Of a stretch of 64,000 nt of DNA, positions 34,191 to 43,012 are shown piece by piece; positions within the stretch are counted from its first letter, which is position 1; every line of letters begins with the position of its first letter. Where the stretch lies: assembly GCF_900142975.1 (NCBI RefSeq), contig NZ_LT670848.1, positions 3,410,001 to 3,474,000 on the forward strand, given 5' to 3'. Below the pieces are notes generated by a model, which saw nothing but the letters and a program-made list of their open reading frames with translations, was not told where the DNA came from and did no database searches. Source of the stretch: Salegentibacter salegens. GTDB lineage: Bacteria; Bacteroidota; Bacteroidia; Flavobacteriales; Flavobacteriaceae. The translations under genes and the position numbers were made by a program.

Positions 34191-36389
34191 ATGAGTTTGA
34201 CGGAAATTGATTTACACCAACAGCTAAAGAAGTACTTTGGGTTTAGTCAATTCAAAGGCCTTCAGGAAGAGGTGATTACCAGTATAGTGAATAAGAATAA
34301 TTCTTTTGTGGTAATGCCTACCGGAGGAGGGAAATCCCTATGTTACCAACTCCCTGCGTTGATTGAAGAAGGAACGGCAATTGTGGTTTCGCCCCTTATC
34401 GCGTTAATGAAAAACCAGGTAGATGCTATTCGTAGTATTTCGGCAGAGTACGGCGTTGCGCATGTGCTAAATTCCTCTTTGAATAAAACCGAAGTAAAGC
34501 AGGTGAAAGAAGACATCGCTAACGGTGTCACCAAGTTGCTTTATGTAGCGCCCGAATCGCTTACTAAGGAAGATCATGTTGAATTTTTAAAACAGCAAAC
34601 AATTTCTTTTCTGGCTATAGACGAGGCGCATTGTATAAGTGAATGGGGACACGATTTTAGACCGGAATACCGGAATTTGCGAAGTATCATTAAGCGAATA
34701 GGAGATAATATTCCTATTATAGCGCTTACTGCTACAGCGACTCCCAAAGTTCAGGAAGATATTTTAAAGAATCTTGGAATTCCAGATGCCAATACATTTA
34801 AAGCGAGTTTTAACCGACCGAATTTATATTACGAGGTACGGCCAAAAACAAAAAATGTAAATGCAGATATTATTCGTTTTATAAAACAAAATCGCGATAA
34901 ATCTGGAATTATCTATTGCTTAAGTAGAAAAAAAGTTGAAGAGCTCGCGCAAACCTTACAGGTGAACGGGATAAACGCCGTGCCTTACCACGCTGGGCTT
35001 GATGCGAAAACCCGAAGTAAACATCAGGATCAGTTTCTTATGGAAGAAATTGACGTGGTGGTGGCGACCATAGCCTTTGGGATGGGGATAGATAAACCCG
35101 ATGTTCGGTTTGTGATTCACCATGATATTCCAAAAAGTATAGAAAGTTATTACCAGGAAACCGGTAGAGCCGGCAGGGATGGAGGCGAAGGGCATTGCCT
35201 TGCTTTTTATTCCTATAAAGATATAGAAAAGCTCGAAAAGTTTATGAGCGGAAAACCTGTGGCCGAGCAGGAAATTGGGCATGCGCTATTACAGGAAGTA
35301 GTTGCCTATGCTGAAACTTCGGTTTCCCGTAGAAAGTTTATTCTGCATTATTTTGGTGAAGAATTTGACAGCGAAACCGGGGAAGGTGCTTCTATGGACG
35401 ACAATGTTAGATATCCTAAAAAGCAGCACGAAGCCGGCGAAGAGGTAAAATTACTTTTAAGAACCATAAAAGAAACCAAGCAATTATATAAATCTAAAGA
35501 AGTTGTAAAAACAATTGTAGGTAAATCTAATGCGGTTATTTTATCGCATAAAACCGATGCCCATCCACTCTTTGGAAAAGGTAAAGACAGAGATGGAAAA
35601 TATTGGATGGCTTTAATTAGACAGGCGTTGGTGGCTGGTTTATTGAAAAAAGACATTGAAACCTACGGAGTAATAAAACTTACTCCTAAAGGAGAGGATT
35701 TCTTGAAGAATCCCACCTCATTTATGATGACCGACGATCATATTTTTGACAGTACTACTGAAGCTGTTCCAACTGCAAGCCAATCTGGAGGCGCTGGGAT
35801 AGATAAAACGCTGGTAAAAATGCTAAAAGATCTTAGGAGAAAGGTAGGGGTAAAGAACGAAGTACCGCCTTTCGTGGTTTTTCAGGATCCCTCGCTGGAA
35901 GATATGGCTATAAAATACCCGGTGAATATTGAAGAACTTACTAATATTTATGGGGTAGGGGAAAATAAAGCCAAAAAGTTTGGGAAGGAGTTTGTTGAAC
36001 TTATTCAGCGTTATGTAGATGAAAATGAAATTATAAGGCCAGACGATCTGGTCGTGAAATCTACAGGTGCAAATTCGGCTTTAAAATTATATATAATCCA
36101 GAATGTAGACCGAAAATTACCTTTAGATGATATTGCTTCTGCTAAGGGAATGGAGATGAAAGAATTCATTAAGGAAATGGAAGCGATTGTTTACAGCGGA
36201 ACCAAACTGAATATAAATTACTGGATAGACGATGTTTTAGACGAAGACCAACAGGAAGAAATTCACGAATATTTCCTGGAAGCTGAAACAGATAAAATTG
36301 ATGAGGCTATTCAGGAATTTGACGGCGATTATGACGATGAAGAACTTAGGTTATACCGTATCAAATTTATAAGTGAAGTAGCGAATTAA
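34191..36389 (+). CDS. recQ: ATP-dependent DNA helicase RecQ
   Basis: A 732-residue 3'-5' helicase for recombination and fork repair. Walker A lies in VMPTGGGKSLCYQLPA near residue 42, the DEAH box in IDEAHCISEWGHDFRPEY near 143 and motif VI in YYQETGRAGRDGG near 325. RQC and HRDC-like regions follow (HRDC near 535-620). Where canonical RecQ carries four zinc-binding Cys, this one reads AETSVSRRKFILHYFGEEF then GEGASMDDN, with none of the expected Cys. The C-terminal ~110 residues form an acidic tail. Confidence 0.95.
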   Translation: MSLTEIDLHQQLKKYFGFSQFKGLQEEVITSIVNKNNSFVVMPTGGGKSLCYQLPALIEEGTAIVVSPLIALMKNQVDAIRSISAEYGVAHVLNSSLNKTEVKQVKEDIANGVTKLLYVAPESLTKEDHVEFLKQQTISFLAIDEAHCISEWGHDFRPEYRNLRSIIKRIGDNIPIIALTATATPKVQEDILKNLGIPDANTFKASFNRPNLYYEVRPKTKNVNADIIRFIKQNRDKSGIIYCLSRKKVEELAQTLQVNGINAVPYHAGLDAKTRSKHQDQFLMEEIDVVVATIAFGMGIDKPDVRFVIHHDIPKSIESYYQETGRAGRDGGEGHCLAFYSYKDIEKLEKFMSGKPVAEQEIGHALLQEVVAYAETSVSRRKFILHYFGEEFDSETGEGASMDDNVRYPKKQHEAGEEVKLLLRTIKETKQLYKSKEVVKTIVGKSNAVILSHKTDAHPLFGKGKDRDGKYWMALIRQALVAGLLKKDIETYGVIKLTPKGEDFLKNPTSFMMTDDHIFDSTTEAVPTASQSGGAGIDKTLVKMLKDLRRKVGVKNEVPPFVVFQDPSLEDMAIKYPVNIEELTNIYGVGENKAKKFGKEFVELIQRYVDENEIIRPDDLVVKSTGANSALKLYIIQNVDRKLPLDDIASAKGMEMKEFIKEMEAIVYSGTKLNINYWIDDVLDEDQQEEIHEYFLEAETDKIDEAIQEFDGDYDDEELRLYRIKFISEVAN

Positions 36390-36423
36390 GTTTTAGAAGT
36401 TTGAGGTGAAGAATAATGGTTTC

Positions 36424-36501
36424 CGTCAAGCTGAACTGGTTTCAGCTTCTAACATGTTTTATTAAATACATCTTAGATCCTGAAACCAGTTCAGGATGAC
36501 G
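36424..36501. repeat. Inverted repeat of the CTGAACTGGTTTCAG family
   Basis: The arms CGTCAAGCTGAACTGGTTTC and CCTGAAACCAGTTCAGGATG are inverted and about 29 bases long with a few mismatches, around a 20-base spacer. The spacer and TTTT stretches could act as a terminator between the convergent recQ and metalloprotease genes. The same sequence is found at 31070. Confidence 0.7.
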
Positions 36502-36576
36502 TTTAAAACAGGTTTTTTCGGCTGATAGTGAAATGTTACGATTTTAGATTTTTTTCCGTCTCTCCAACTTAGAAAA

Positions 36577-37362
36577 TTATCGACCTCCTGCAGCTTGTAA
36601 GTCTCTAATGCAGTGCATTCCTAATTGTGGAACCCGGCCTCCTTCAATTTCATCAATAATTCCGCTTCCAAATTCTATAGAAGCTCTCATGAGACAATCG
36701 GGAACATTGCAGTGCCCTTCGTTATCATCATCTTTATGATCAGATTGTGGCTCGGTGCCAATATCTACCAGGCCAAATAAATGCCCAAATTCGTGGTTCA
36801 AAACTGCGGCTTCAATATCACTTTCAGTAGGCGCATTAGGTCGTGAAGCAAAATCTTCAATAGTTCCGCCGAAAATAACCATAGAGGTATTTCTAAATGC
36901 TGAACCCAGGGTGAATTTATTTTCTTCGTCTTTTTCGCTTTTTCCGTCAGCAAAATAAATATAGACAGCAATTTCATCGCCCTCGTTATAAAGGGTACGG
37001 GTTTCTTTTTCTATTTCCACAATTTCTTCTATAGAAAAAGGTGCTTTTCCTGAAGAAGAAACCGCTCTTAAGCTAATATTGATACCGTTGGGTTTAAAAG
37101 TGCGCTCTTCAAGAAATTTTTTGAAATTTGCCAGGGCTGCTTCGTTAGGAGCAAATCCGTTTACGTAAACAATTTCAATATTCATAGAAGTGAATTCAGC
37201 ATCGCTTAAAAGATGTGGAGCTGAATCGCCCAGGCCTTGCAAATTGGCTGTTTTATCTATTCCCGCAATTCCGTCATCATCATTTTCATCTGAATCTGAA
37301 GAACAGGAAAAACTAAACATAGTAATTAAAAGAAGTAGAAGACGGTATTTATATTTAAACAT
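36577..37362 (-). CDS. Lipoprotein zinc metalloprotease (metzincin-like)
   Basis: A 261-residue predicted lipoprotein. A signal peptide ends in FSCSSDSDEN, giving lipidated Cys near residue 20, followed by an acidic linker. The zinc site is HEFGHLFGLVD near residue 190 (HEXXHXXGXXD, with Asp as third ligand as in snapalysin-type enzymes). A Met-turn candidate, CNVPDCLMRAS, lies downstream. Two Cys there and one near the C-terminus may form disulfides. It is probably anchored in the outer membrane and acts on extracytoplasmic peptides. It is convergent with recQ. Confidence 0.75.
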   Translation of the reverse strand: MFKYKYRLLLLLITMFSFSCSSDSDENDDDGIAGIDKTANLQGLGDSAPHLLSDAEFTSMNIEIVYVNGFAPNEAALANFKKFLEERTFKPNGINISLRAVSSSGKAPFSIEEIVEIEKETRTLYNEGDEIAVYIYFADGKSEKDEENKFTLGSAFRNTSMVIFGGTIEDFASRPNAPTESDIEAAVLNHEFGHLFGLVDIGTEPQSDHKDDDNEGHCNVPDCLMRASIEFGSGIIDEIEGGRVPQLGMHCIRDLQAAGGR

Positions 37363-37391
37363 TGAAAAGCATTTTTTGTAAAAATATAAAT

Positions 37392-38126
37392 TTATTGTTT
37401 TAAAGCTTGTAGTTCAGCTAAATAATCGTAGTGCTCTCCCTCTTTTATACGTTTACAACTGAAATTATTAGTTTCAGCAGCAAATTTAAGGGTTTGAAAA
37501 TCTATATAAAGCCAGTCAAAATAATCGGAACTCTCTCCTTTATAACTCACTTTAAATTCCAGTTCACCGTAATATGCGGCTTCAGAGTCTACCCAAATTC
37601 CGCCATCTTCATCGCGATCAAATAAATAGCTTAGATCGGAAGAATCCAGGAGTATTTTTCCGCCGGGGTTTAGAAGTTCTTTAGCTTTTTTAAAAAATTT
37701 GTCAAGGTTTTTAAGTTTTCCAATAATTCCACTACCATTCATTAACATTAGGATCGTGTCGAATTTTTCGTCTTTTAATTCGAAAAAATTAATGTTTCGA
37801 GCATCCTTAATTCCGCGTAGCCGGGAAATTTCTGCAGCACCTTTAGAAGTATCAATAGCGGTAACTTCCAGTTTTTTTTCTTGCTGAAGATAAAGGGAAT
37901 GACTGCCCGCGCCGCAGCCAACATCTAAAACCCGGCCTGTAGCAAGTTGCAAAGCTTTTTGCTCTAAAGGAGGCATTTCAGGATAATTTCGGAACAAATA
38001 ATTGATAGGAATTACATCGTCATCAAAATCGGGGGAATGCACCTGGATATCGGTAGTGTTCTTTTCGTGGTAGTAAGCTGAAATCGCTTTTCCAAAAATG
38101 TCTTTTACTGAAGTTTGCTGATTCAT
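37392..38126 (-). CDS. Class I SAM-dependent methyltransferase
   Basis: A 244-residue methyltransferase. Motif I is GRVLDVGCGAGSHSLYLQ near residue 67, the acidic motif II is VTAIDTSKGAAEISR near 90, and FDTILMLMNGSGIIGKL near 122 corresponds to motif IV. The substrate is unknown. The N-terminal ~45 residues contain SAYYHEKNTTDIQVHSPDFDDDVIPINYLFR. It lies divergent from the cysteine-cluster gene at 38162 with a 35-base gap. Confidence 0.8.
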   Translation of the reverse strand: MNQQTSVKDIFGKAISAYYHEKNTTDIQVHSPDFDDDVIPINYLFRNYPEMPPLEQKALQLATGRVLDVGCGAGSHSLYLQQEKKLEVTAIDTSKGAAEISRLRGIKDARNINFFELKDEKFDTILMLMNGSGIIGKLKNLDKFFKKAKELLNPGGKILLDSSDLSYLFDRDEDGGIWVDSEAAYYGELEFKVSYKGESSDYFDWLYIDFQTLKFAAETNNFSCKRIKEGEHYDYLAELQALKQ

Positions 38127-38161
38127 TAACGCGGTGTAGGTTGGTTTTATATCTTTGCTAA

Positions 38162-38656
38162 ATGGAAGAAATTCTGAAAAATCTCCCTGAAAAGGCCAAA
38201 GATAAGCATAAGGAAAATAAAAAGTTTTTTGCGAAGCTAAGAAAAAAGCCGCCTAAGGACCTGGATAGGCAAATGCAGGAAATGCACGAAGAAGAATTTT
38301 CCAGAACCAATTGCCTGGATTGTGCAAATTGCTGTAAAACTACCGGACCGCTTTTTACTAATAAAGATATAGAGCGCATTAGTAAACATTTAAAACTGAA
38401 GCCGCAACAGTTTATTGAGCAGTATTTGCGAATAGATGAGGATAAGGATTATGTGCTGCAACAAGTGCCCTGTACTTTTTTAGCTGCCGATAATTATTGC
38501 TTAATTTACGATGTGCGTCCAAAGGCCTGCCGTGAATTCCCTCATACCGATAGGAAGGATTTTCATAAGATCTCTAATATCACCATTAAAAATACAGCGA
38601 TTTGCCCTGCTGCATATAATATCGTGGAGGAAATGAAAAGGCGTGTTAAGGCTTAG
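38162..38656 (+). CDS. YkgJ-type cysteine cluster protein (zinc/iron chelatase fold)
   Basis: A 164-residue protein with a basic N-terminal helix rich in Lys. It has the cysteine cluster CLDCANCCKTTGPLFTNKDIERISKHL near residue 52, then VPCTFLAADNYCLIYDVRPKACREFPHTDR near 100 and a final NTAICPAAY. The spacing matches the YkgJ family, thought to bind a metal or Fe-S cluster. The cellular role is not known. Confidence 0.82.
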   Translation: MEEILKNLPEKAKDKHKENKKFFAKLRKKPPKDLDRQMQEMHEEEFSRTNCLDCANCCKTTGPLFTNKDIERISKHLKLKPQQFIEQYLRIDEDKDYVLQQVPCTFLAADNYCLIYDVRPKACREFPHTDRKDFHKISNITIKNTAICPAAYNIVEEMKRRVKA

Positions 38657-38806
38657 AATGCTTGTGTTTTATGTTATGGCTTTAAGTGTGTAGTTACTCT
38701 TCTGGATTGTTCTTTTACTGTTGCGCGTTAGGAGTTGCGCGTTTCACGATTTTATTAAATAATAATAAAATTTCTAAATTAGAGAATTACTTTTAATGCG
38801 AATAAT

Positions 38807-39178
38807 ATGAGCTCGAGTTACCGTGATCTTGATATTTATAATTCTTCCCTGAATTTATTCTTTAAAATTCATTCTCTAAGTTTAAAACTTCCAAAATATG
38901 AATTGTAAGAATTGGGGAGTCAGATAAGAAGATCTGCAGATTCTGTAGTTACAAATATTGTTGAAGGTTATGGATGAAAACGGTACAAAGCTGATTTCAT
39001 TAGGTTCTTAACTTATTCTCACGCCAGTAATGATGAAACCATTTTACATTTTAATAAGTTGTTACACCTTTATCCTTCTATAATAGGACCTCATCAAGAC
39101 CTAATTGAAGACTACGAAATTCTGGGAGCAAAAATTAATAAATTCATTCAATATGTAGAATTGAACTGGAAAAATTAA
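38807..39178 (+). pseudogene. Four-helix-bundle (23S rRNA IVS-type) protein, decayed by two nonsense codons
   Basis: A 124-codon frame with the usual order of the small four-helix-bundle family: YRDLDIYNSSLNLFFKIHSLSLKLPKYEL, then GSQIRRSADSVVTNIVEGYG, then [25 protein letters not shown] and ending VELNWKN. Two stops break it without any frameshift: TAA at 38906-38908, where Tyr is usual, and TGA at 38975-38977, where Arg is usual. No intact gene remains. The family is often found free-standing and inside rRNA intervening sequences; its role is unknown. Confidence 0.8.
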
Positions 39179-39183
39179 TATTT

Positions 39184-39224
39184 CGAAACTCGTAACCCGA
39201 ATCCCGCAACCCGAAACTCAGAAC
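39184..39224. repeat. Low-complexity AACCCGAA-type tract
   Basis: The sequence is made of imperfect units such as CGTAACCCGAATCCCGCAAC and CCGAAACTCAGAAC, between the pseudogene and namZ. It belongs to the same style of C/A-rich intergenic repeat as the coding linker at 21893-22062. Confidence 0.5.
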
Positions 39225-39226
39225 AA

Positions 39227-40459
39227 CTAATAAATCAAGTAAGTCTCCCTCTTCCTCTCAAAACCTTCCAAACCTTGCTGCCAACTATCCCTTATTTCTT
39301 TAGCAGATAAACCTTTTTCTATTTGGGATTGTAATTTTTTGGTGCCGGCAAGTTTTGTGAAAAAGGCATTAAAAAATTCATCTTCATTATCGGTGTTTTG
39401 GTAGGCTTCAATGAGCCACTCTAAATTTATTTGCCCTACGCGATCTATTTCACTAAGATCCCGTCCATAACATTCTTTACCTAAATGTTTCGGATTTTTT
39501 GCTCCAGCTTTGGATTGGGGAGTATAAGTAAAATCGAAATAATCTTTATCTAAAAAAGGTGAGCCAAAAACCTGGAATTGTTTATCGGTTCCTCTACCTG
39601 CGTTTACATTGGTTCCTTCAAAGAAACATAAACTTGGGTATAAATTTATAGCCTGCGCATTAGGTAAATTTGGTGAAGGTTTTACCGGAAGATCATAAGT
39701 TTTGGAGTGATCGTAATTTTCCATTTCAATTACTTCCAAATCGCATTGAATGCCGTCTTTTAACCATTTTTCACCATTGATCATTTTGGCGTATTCCCCC
39801 ATCGTTAATCCATGCACCGTGGGAATTGGATGCATCCCAACAAAACTTTTAAATTCAGTTTCCAAAATTGGGCCGTCTATATAATGCCCGTTTGGATTTG
39901 GCCGATCAAAAACAATAAGTTTTACATTATTTTCAGCACAGGCTTCCATTACATAATGTAGCGAAGAAATGTAGGTGTAAAATCTTGTTCCTACGTCTTG
40001 TAGATCAAAAATCAATACATCAAGATCTTCGAGTTGAGCTTCTTTTGGTTTTTTGTTATCGCCGTAAAGTGAAATTACCGGTAATCCGGTTTGTGCATCT
40101 TTACCATCTTTTACTGCTTCTCCCGCATCAGCCGTGCCACGAAATCCGTGTTCGGGAGCAAAGCCTTTTACCAGGTTTACATTTAATGCCAACAAAGAAT
40201 CTACCACGTGGGTAAATTCTCCAGCTTCATTCTTCATAATAGAAGTCTGGTTTCCTACAAGGCCTACTTTTTTACCTTTAAGCATTGGTAGGTAAGCTTC
40301 AGTGCGATTGGCGGCGAGAATAATGTCTTCAACTTGCCTTTCTTCCTGATTATTTACTGCAATTTCTTCTGAAGATTGCGCTTTCTTATTTTGGTTTCCG
40401 CAGGAAAGAATACCTATAAAAGCGAATAAAAATGTACTTTTGAATAACCTTTTAAGCAT
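39227..40459 (-). CDS. namZ: NamZ-like exo-beta-N-acetylmuramidase (DUF1343), lipoprotein
   Basis: A 410-residue protein with a lipoprotein signal (FIGILSCGNQ, Cys near residue 20). The DUF1343 core has GKKVGLVGNQTSIM near residue 65, FAPEHGFRGTADAGEAV near 102, LPVISLYGDNKKP near 128, DLQDVGTRFYTYISSLHYVMEAC near 150 and VFDRPNPNGHYIDGPILE near 183. NLPNAQAINLYPSLCFFEGTNVNAGRGTDKQFQVFGSPF completes the family. Such enzymes cleave terminal MurNAc from peptidoglycan fragments, consistent with cell-wall recycling. The start is 9 bases from the start of the divergent permease gene. Confidence 0.88.
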   Translation of the reverse strand: MLKRLFKSTFLFAFIGILSCGNQNKKAQSSEEIAVNNQEERQVEDIILAANRTEAYLPMLKGKKVGLVGNQTSIMKNEAGEFTHVVDSLLALNVNLVKGFAPEHGFRGTADAGEAVKDGKDAQTGLPVISLYGDNKKPKEAQLEDLDVLIFDLQDVGTRFYTYISSLHYVMEACAENNVKLIVFDRPNPNGHYIDGPILETEFKSFVGMHPIPTVHGLTMGEYAKMINGEKWLKDGIQCDLEVIEMENYDHSKTYDLPVKPSPNLPNAQAINLYPSLCFFEGTNVNAGRGTDKQFQVFGSPFLDKDYFDFTYTPQSKAGAKNPKHLGKECYGRDLSEIDRVGQINLEWLIEAYQNTDNEDEFFNAFFTKLAGTKKLQSQIEKGLSAKEIRDSWQQGLEGFERKRETYLIY

Positions 40460-40468
40460 CGTGATAAT

Positions 40469-41701
40469 TTGAATTTCGAATTTTTTGTTGTTAAACGCCT
40501 AATAGGCGGTAAAAGCCATAAAAGTAGTATTTCTGCACCTATTATAAAAATAGCGATTGCAGCAATTGCGATTGGAGTGGTTATGATGTTGGTTTCTTTT
40601 GCTACCGGTCTTGGTTTGCAAGAGAAAATTAGAGATAAAATTGCAGCCTTTAACGGGCATATTAATATTTCTAACTACGATAATAATAGCTCACAGGTCA
40701 CGCTTACACCGGTTGATAAAGACCAGGAGTTTTATCCGGAATTCAATTCGGTAGAAGGAGTTTCTCACGTGCAGGCAGTGGCGACAAAATTCGGGATTAT
40801 TAGAACTGAAACCGATTTTGAAGGTGTTGTGGTAAAAGGGGTGGGAACAGATTATGACTGGAGCTATTTTGAAGAATTCCTGGTTGAAGGCCATCTTCCC
40901 GATTTTGATAATAAACTGAATGATGAGGTTTTAATTTCAGCATATTTGGCTAACAGGCTTCAGTTAAACGTGGGTGATAAAGTACCAACTTATTTTCTGC
41001 GCGACGGCAGCGAGAGGCCATTAACCCGAGGTTTTGTAGTCACCGGGATCTATGATTCTGGATTTATGGAATTTGATAAGCTATATGTGCTGGCCGATAT
41101 TCGGCACATTCAGCGCCTTAATCGCTGGGAAGAAAATGAAGTAGGAAATTTTGAAGTTTTTTTAAACGATTTTAATGAAATTGATAAAAAAGGGCAGGAA
41201 GTTTATGAGAACACCGGTTCGTTTTTAGATACTCAAACTATAAACCAGAAATACTATTCTATTTTTGAATGGCTGGCGCTTTTCGATTTTAATATCGCGC
41301 TTATTATAGGAATTATGATCCTGGTTGCCGGTATTAATATGATTACCGCTTTGCTAGTTTTAATTCTGGAACGCACCCAAATGATTGGGATTTTAAAGGC
41401 CCTTGGCGGAAACGACTGGAGTATTAGAAAAATTTTTCTTTACAATGCCGGTTACCTTATTATTAAAGGACTTTTTTGGGGAAATTTTATCGGGCTCGGA
41501 ATTTTGCTGCTTCAGAAGTACTTTAAACTGATTCCATTAAATCCTGAAACCTATTATGTGACTGAAGTTCCCGTTTATCTTAGTTGGGACTATATCCTTG
41601 CGGTAAACCTGGGTACTTTGACTCTTTGTATGTTGATGCTGATAATTCCTTCAGTAATCATTTCAAAGATTTCTCCGTCTCGAGCAATTAAATTTGAATA
41701 A
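40469..41701 (+). CDS. LolC/LolE-like ABC transporter permease
   Basis: A 410-residue membrane protein. An N-terminal helix at ~22-45 is followed by a large periplasmic MacB-like domain (~45-265), then three helices with the FtsX pattern (NIALIIGIMILVAGINMITALLVLILERTQMIGILKALGGNDWSIRKIFL near residue 275). This fits the lipoprotein-releasing complex permease family. The start is TTG; no ATG fits the conserved N-terminus. No LolD ATPase gene is adjacent. Promoters for this gene and namZ must lie inside each other's coding sequence, because the starts are 9 bases apart. Confidence 0.85.
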   Translation: MNFEFFVVKRLIGGKSHKSSISAPIIKIAIAAIAIGVVMMLVSFATGLGLQEKIRDKIAAFNGHINISNYDNNSSQVTLTPVDKDQEFYPEFNSVEGVSHVQAVATKFGIIRTETDFEGVVVKGVGTDYDWSYFEEFLVEGHLPDFDNKLNDEVLISAYLANRLQLNVGDKVPTYFLRDGSERPLTRGFVVTGIYDSGFMEFDKLYVLADIRHIQRLNRWEENEVGNFEVFLNDFNEIDKKGQEVYENTGSFLDTQTINQKYYSIFEWLALFDFNIALIIGIMILVAGINMITALLVLILERTQMIGILKALGGNDWSIRKIFLYNAGYLIIKGLFWGNFIGLGILLLQKYFKLIPLNPETYYVTEVPVYLSWDYILAVNLGTLTLCMLMLIIPSVIISKISPSRAIKFE

Positions 41702-41771
41702 ACTACCCTAGAACTGTTTCACGAGATATTATACCAAAACATTTTGATTTAGGTACCAGTCTCAAGGATTT

Positions 41772-41788
41772 AAATCTCGATTATCGAG
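41772..41788 (-). repeat. CTCGATAATCGAGATTT repeat, minus-strand copy
   Basis: A 17-base copy, in reverse orientation, of the element found at 45130-45158 and 45773-45801. It contains a 13-base perfect palindrome (CTCGATaATCGAG). It lies between the permease and cysteine synthase genes. Confidence 0.6.
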
Positions 41789-41824
41789 TAAATTTTAAAA
41801 TATCAGGAGTTTTTGGTATTTCTG

Positions 41825-41852
41825 TTGAAATAGATTCAATTTTCTACCTTTG
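41825..41852 (+). promoter_or_regulatory. Promoter for cysteine synthase gene
   Basis: TTG at 41825-41827 and a perfect TAnnTTTG box (TACCTTTG, 41845-41852) are separated by 17 bases. The first start codon follows 11 bases after the box, giving a very short leader. Confidence 0.65.
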
Positions 41853-41863
41853 CAACTTCAAAA

Positions 41864-42853
41864 ATGAAAACTATGGATTACGTAGAAAATATACTGGGCA
41901 CTATTGGGAATACGCCAATGGTGAAAATGAATAAAATTACGAGTGAAATTGACGCGTTAGTGCTCGCTAAATATGAAACTTTTAACCCGGGAAATTCGGT
42001 GAAAGATCGTATGGCGGTTAAAATGGTAGAAGAAGCTGAAGCCAGCGGACTCTTAAAACCCGGCGGAACTATTATTGAAGGAACTTCTGGAAATACAGGG
42101 ATGGGCCTTGCACTTGTTGCCATTGTAAAAGGTTATAAAATGGTTTGCGTGCTTTCTGATAAGCAGAGCAAGGAGAAAATAGATATTTTAAAGGCGGTAG
42201 GTTGCAAAGTGGTAGTTTGCCCAACCGATGTGGCCCCAGAAGACCCCCAATCTTATTATTCGACTTCTAAAAGAATGGCCGAGGAAACACCAAATTCCTG
42301 GTATGTGAATCAATATGATAATCTGGCAAATACCAAAGCGCATTACGAAAGTACCGGGCCAGAAATTTGGGAGCAAACCGATGGGAAAATAACCCATTTT
42401 GTAGTTGGCGTTGGAACCGGCGGCACCATTTCTGGGGTTGGTAAATATTTAAAAGAAAAAAATCCTAATATTAAAGTTTGGGGAATTGATACCTACGGAT
42501 CGGTTTTTAAAAAATACCATGAAACCGGGGAATTTGATAAAAAAGAGATCTATCCTTACATCACCGAAGGAATTGGAGAAGACATCCTTCCAAAAAATGT
42601 AGATTTTAGCGTAATTGACGGATTTACGAAAGTAACCGATAAAGATGCGGCGATTTATACCCGAAAACTGGCTGAAGAAGAAGGCTTTTTCTTAGGGAAT
42701 TCGGCAGGAGCAGCTGCAAAAGGTTTGCTTCAGCTAAAAGAACACTTTACCAAAGACGATGTGGTAGTAGTTTTATTTCACGATCACGGTAGTCGCTATG
42801 TTGGTAAGATATTTAACGATGAATGGATGAAAAAACAAGGTTTTATCGATTAG
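41864..42853 (+). CDS. cysM: Cysteine synthase (O-acetylserine sulfhydrylase family)
   Basis: A 329-residue PLP enzyme that makes cysteine from O-acetylserine and sulfide. The PLP lysine lies in FNPGNSVKDRMAVKMVEEAE near residue 48, the substrate loop in EGTSGNTGMGLALVAIVKGY near 75 and the phosphate-binding GVGTGGTISGVGKYL near 185. EEEGFFLGNSAGAAAKGLLQL near 280 completes the fold. An in-frame Met three codons in (41873) is the likelier true start if the promoter is right. CysM versus cystathionine beta-synthase-like use is not resolved. Confidence 0.88.
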   Translation: MKTMDYVENILGTIGNTPMVKMNKITSEIDALVLAKYETFNPGNSVKDRMAVKMVEEAEASGLLKPGGTIIEGTSGNTGMGLALVAIVKGYKMVCVLSDKQSKEKIDILKAVGCKVVVCPTDVAPEDPQSYYSTSKRMAEETPNSWYVNQYDNLANTKAHYESTGPEIWEQTDGKITHFVVGVGTGGTISGVGKYLKEKNPNIKVWGIDTYGSVFKKYHETGEFDKKEIYPYITEGIGEDILPKNVDFSVIDGFTKVTDKDAAIYTRKLAEEEGFFLGNSAGAAAKGLLQLKEHFTKDDVVVVLFHDHGSRYVGKIFNDEWMKKQGFID

Positions 42854-43012
42854 TTTTATATCAATTCTGAATTTTCAATTGTAGGTTCAGGAGATATTTT
42901 AGATGAAAGTTTAAAGATTTATGATGGTGGTGAGCTATTTTAATTTTTGATACTTTCATTTTCTTATTTAGAAAATAATTTACAAGATTAAATAGTAAAA
43001 GAAATCTAGTTT

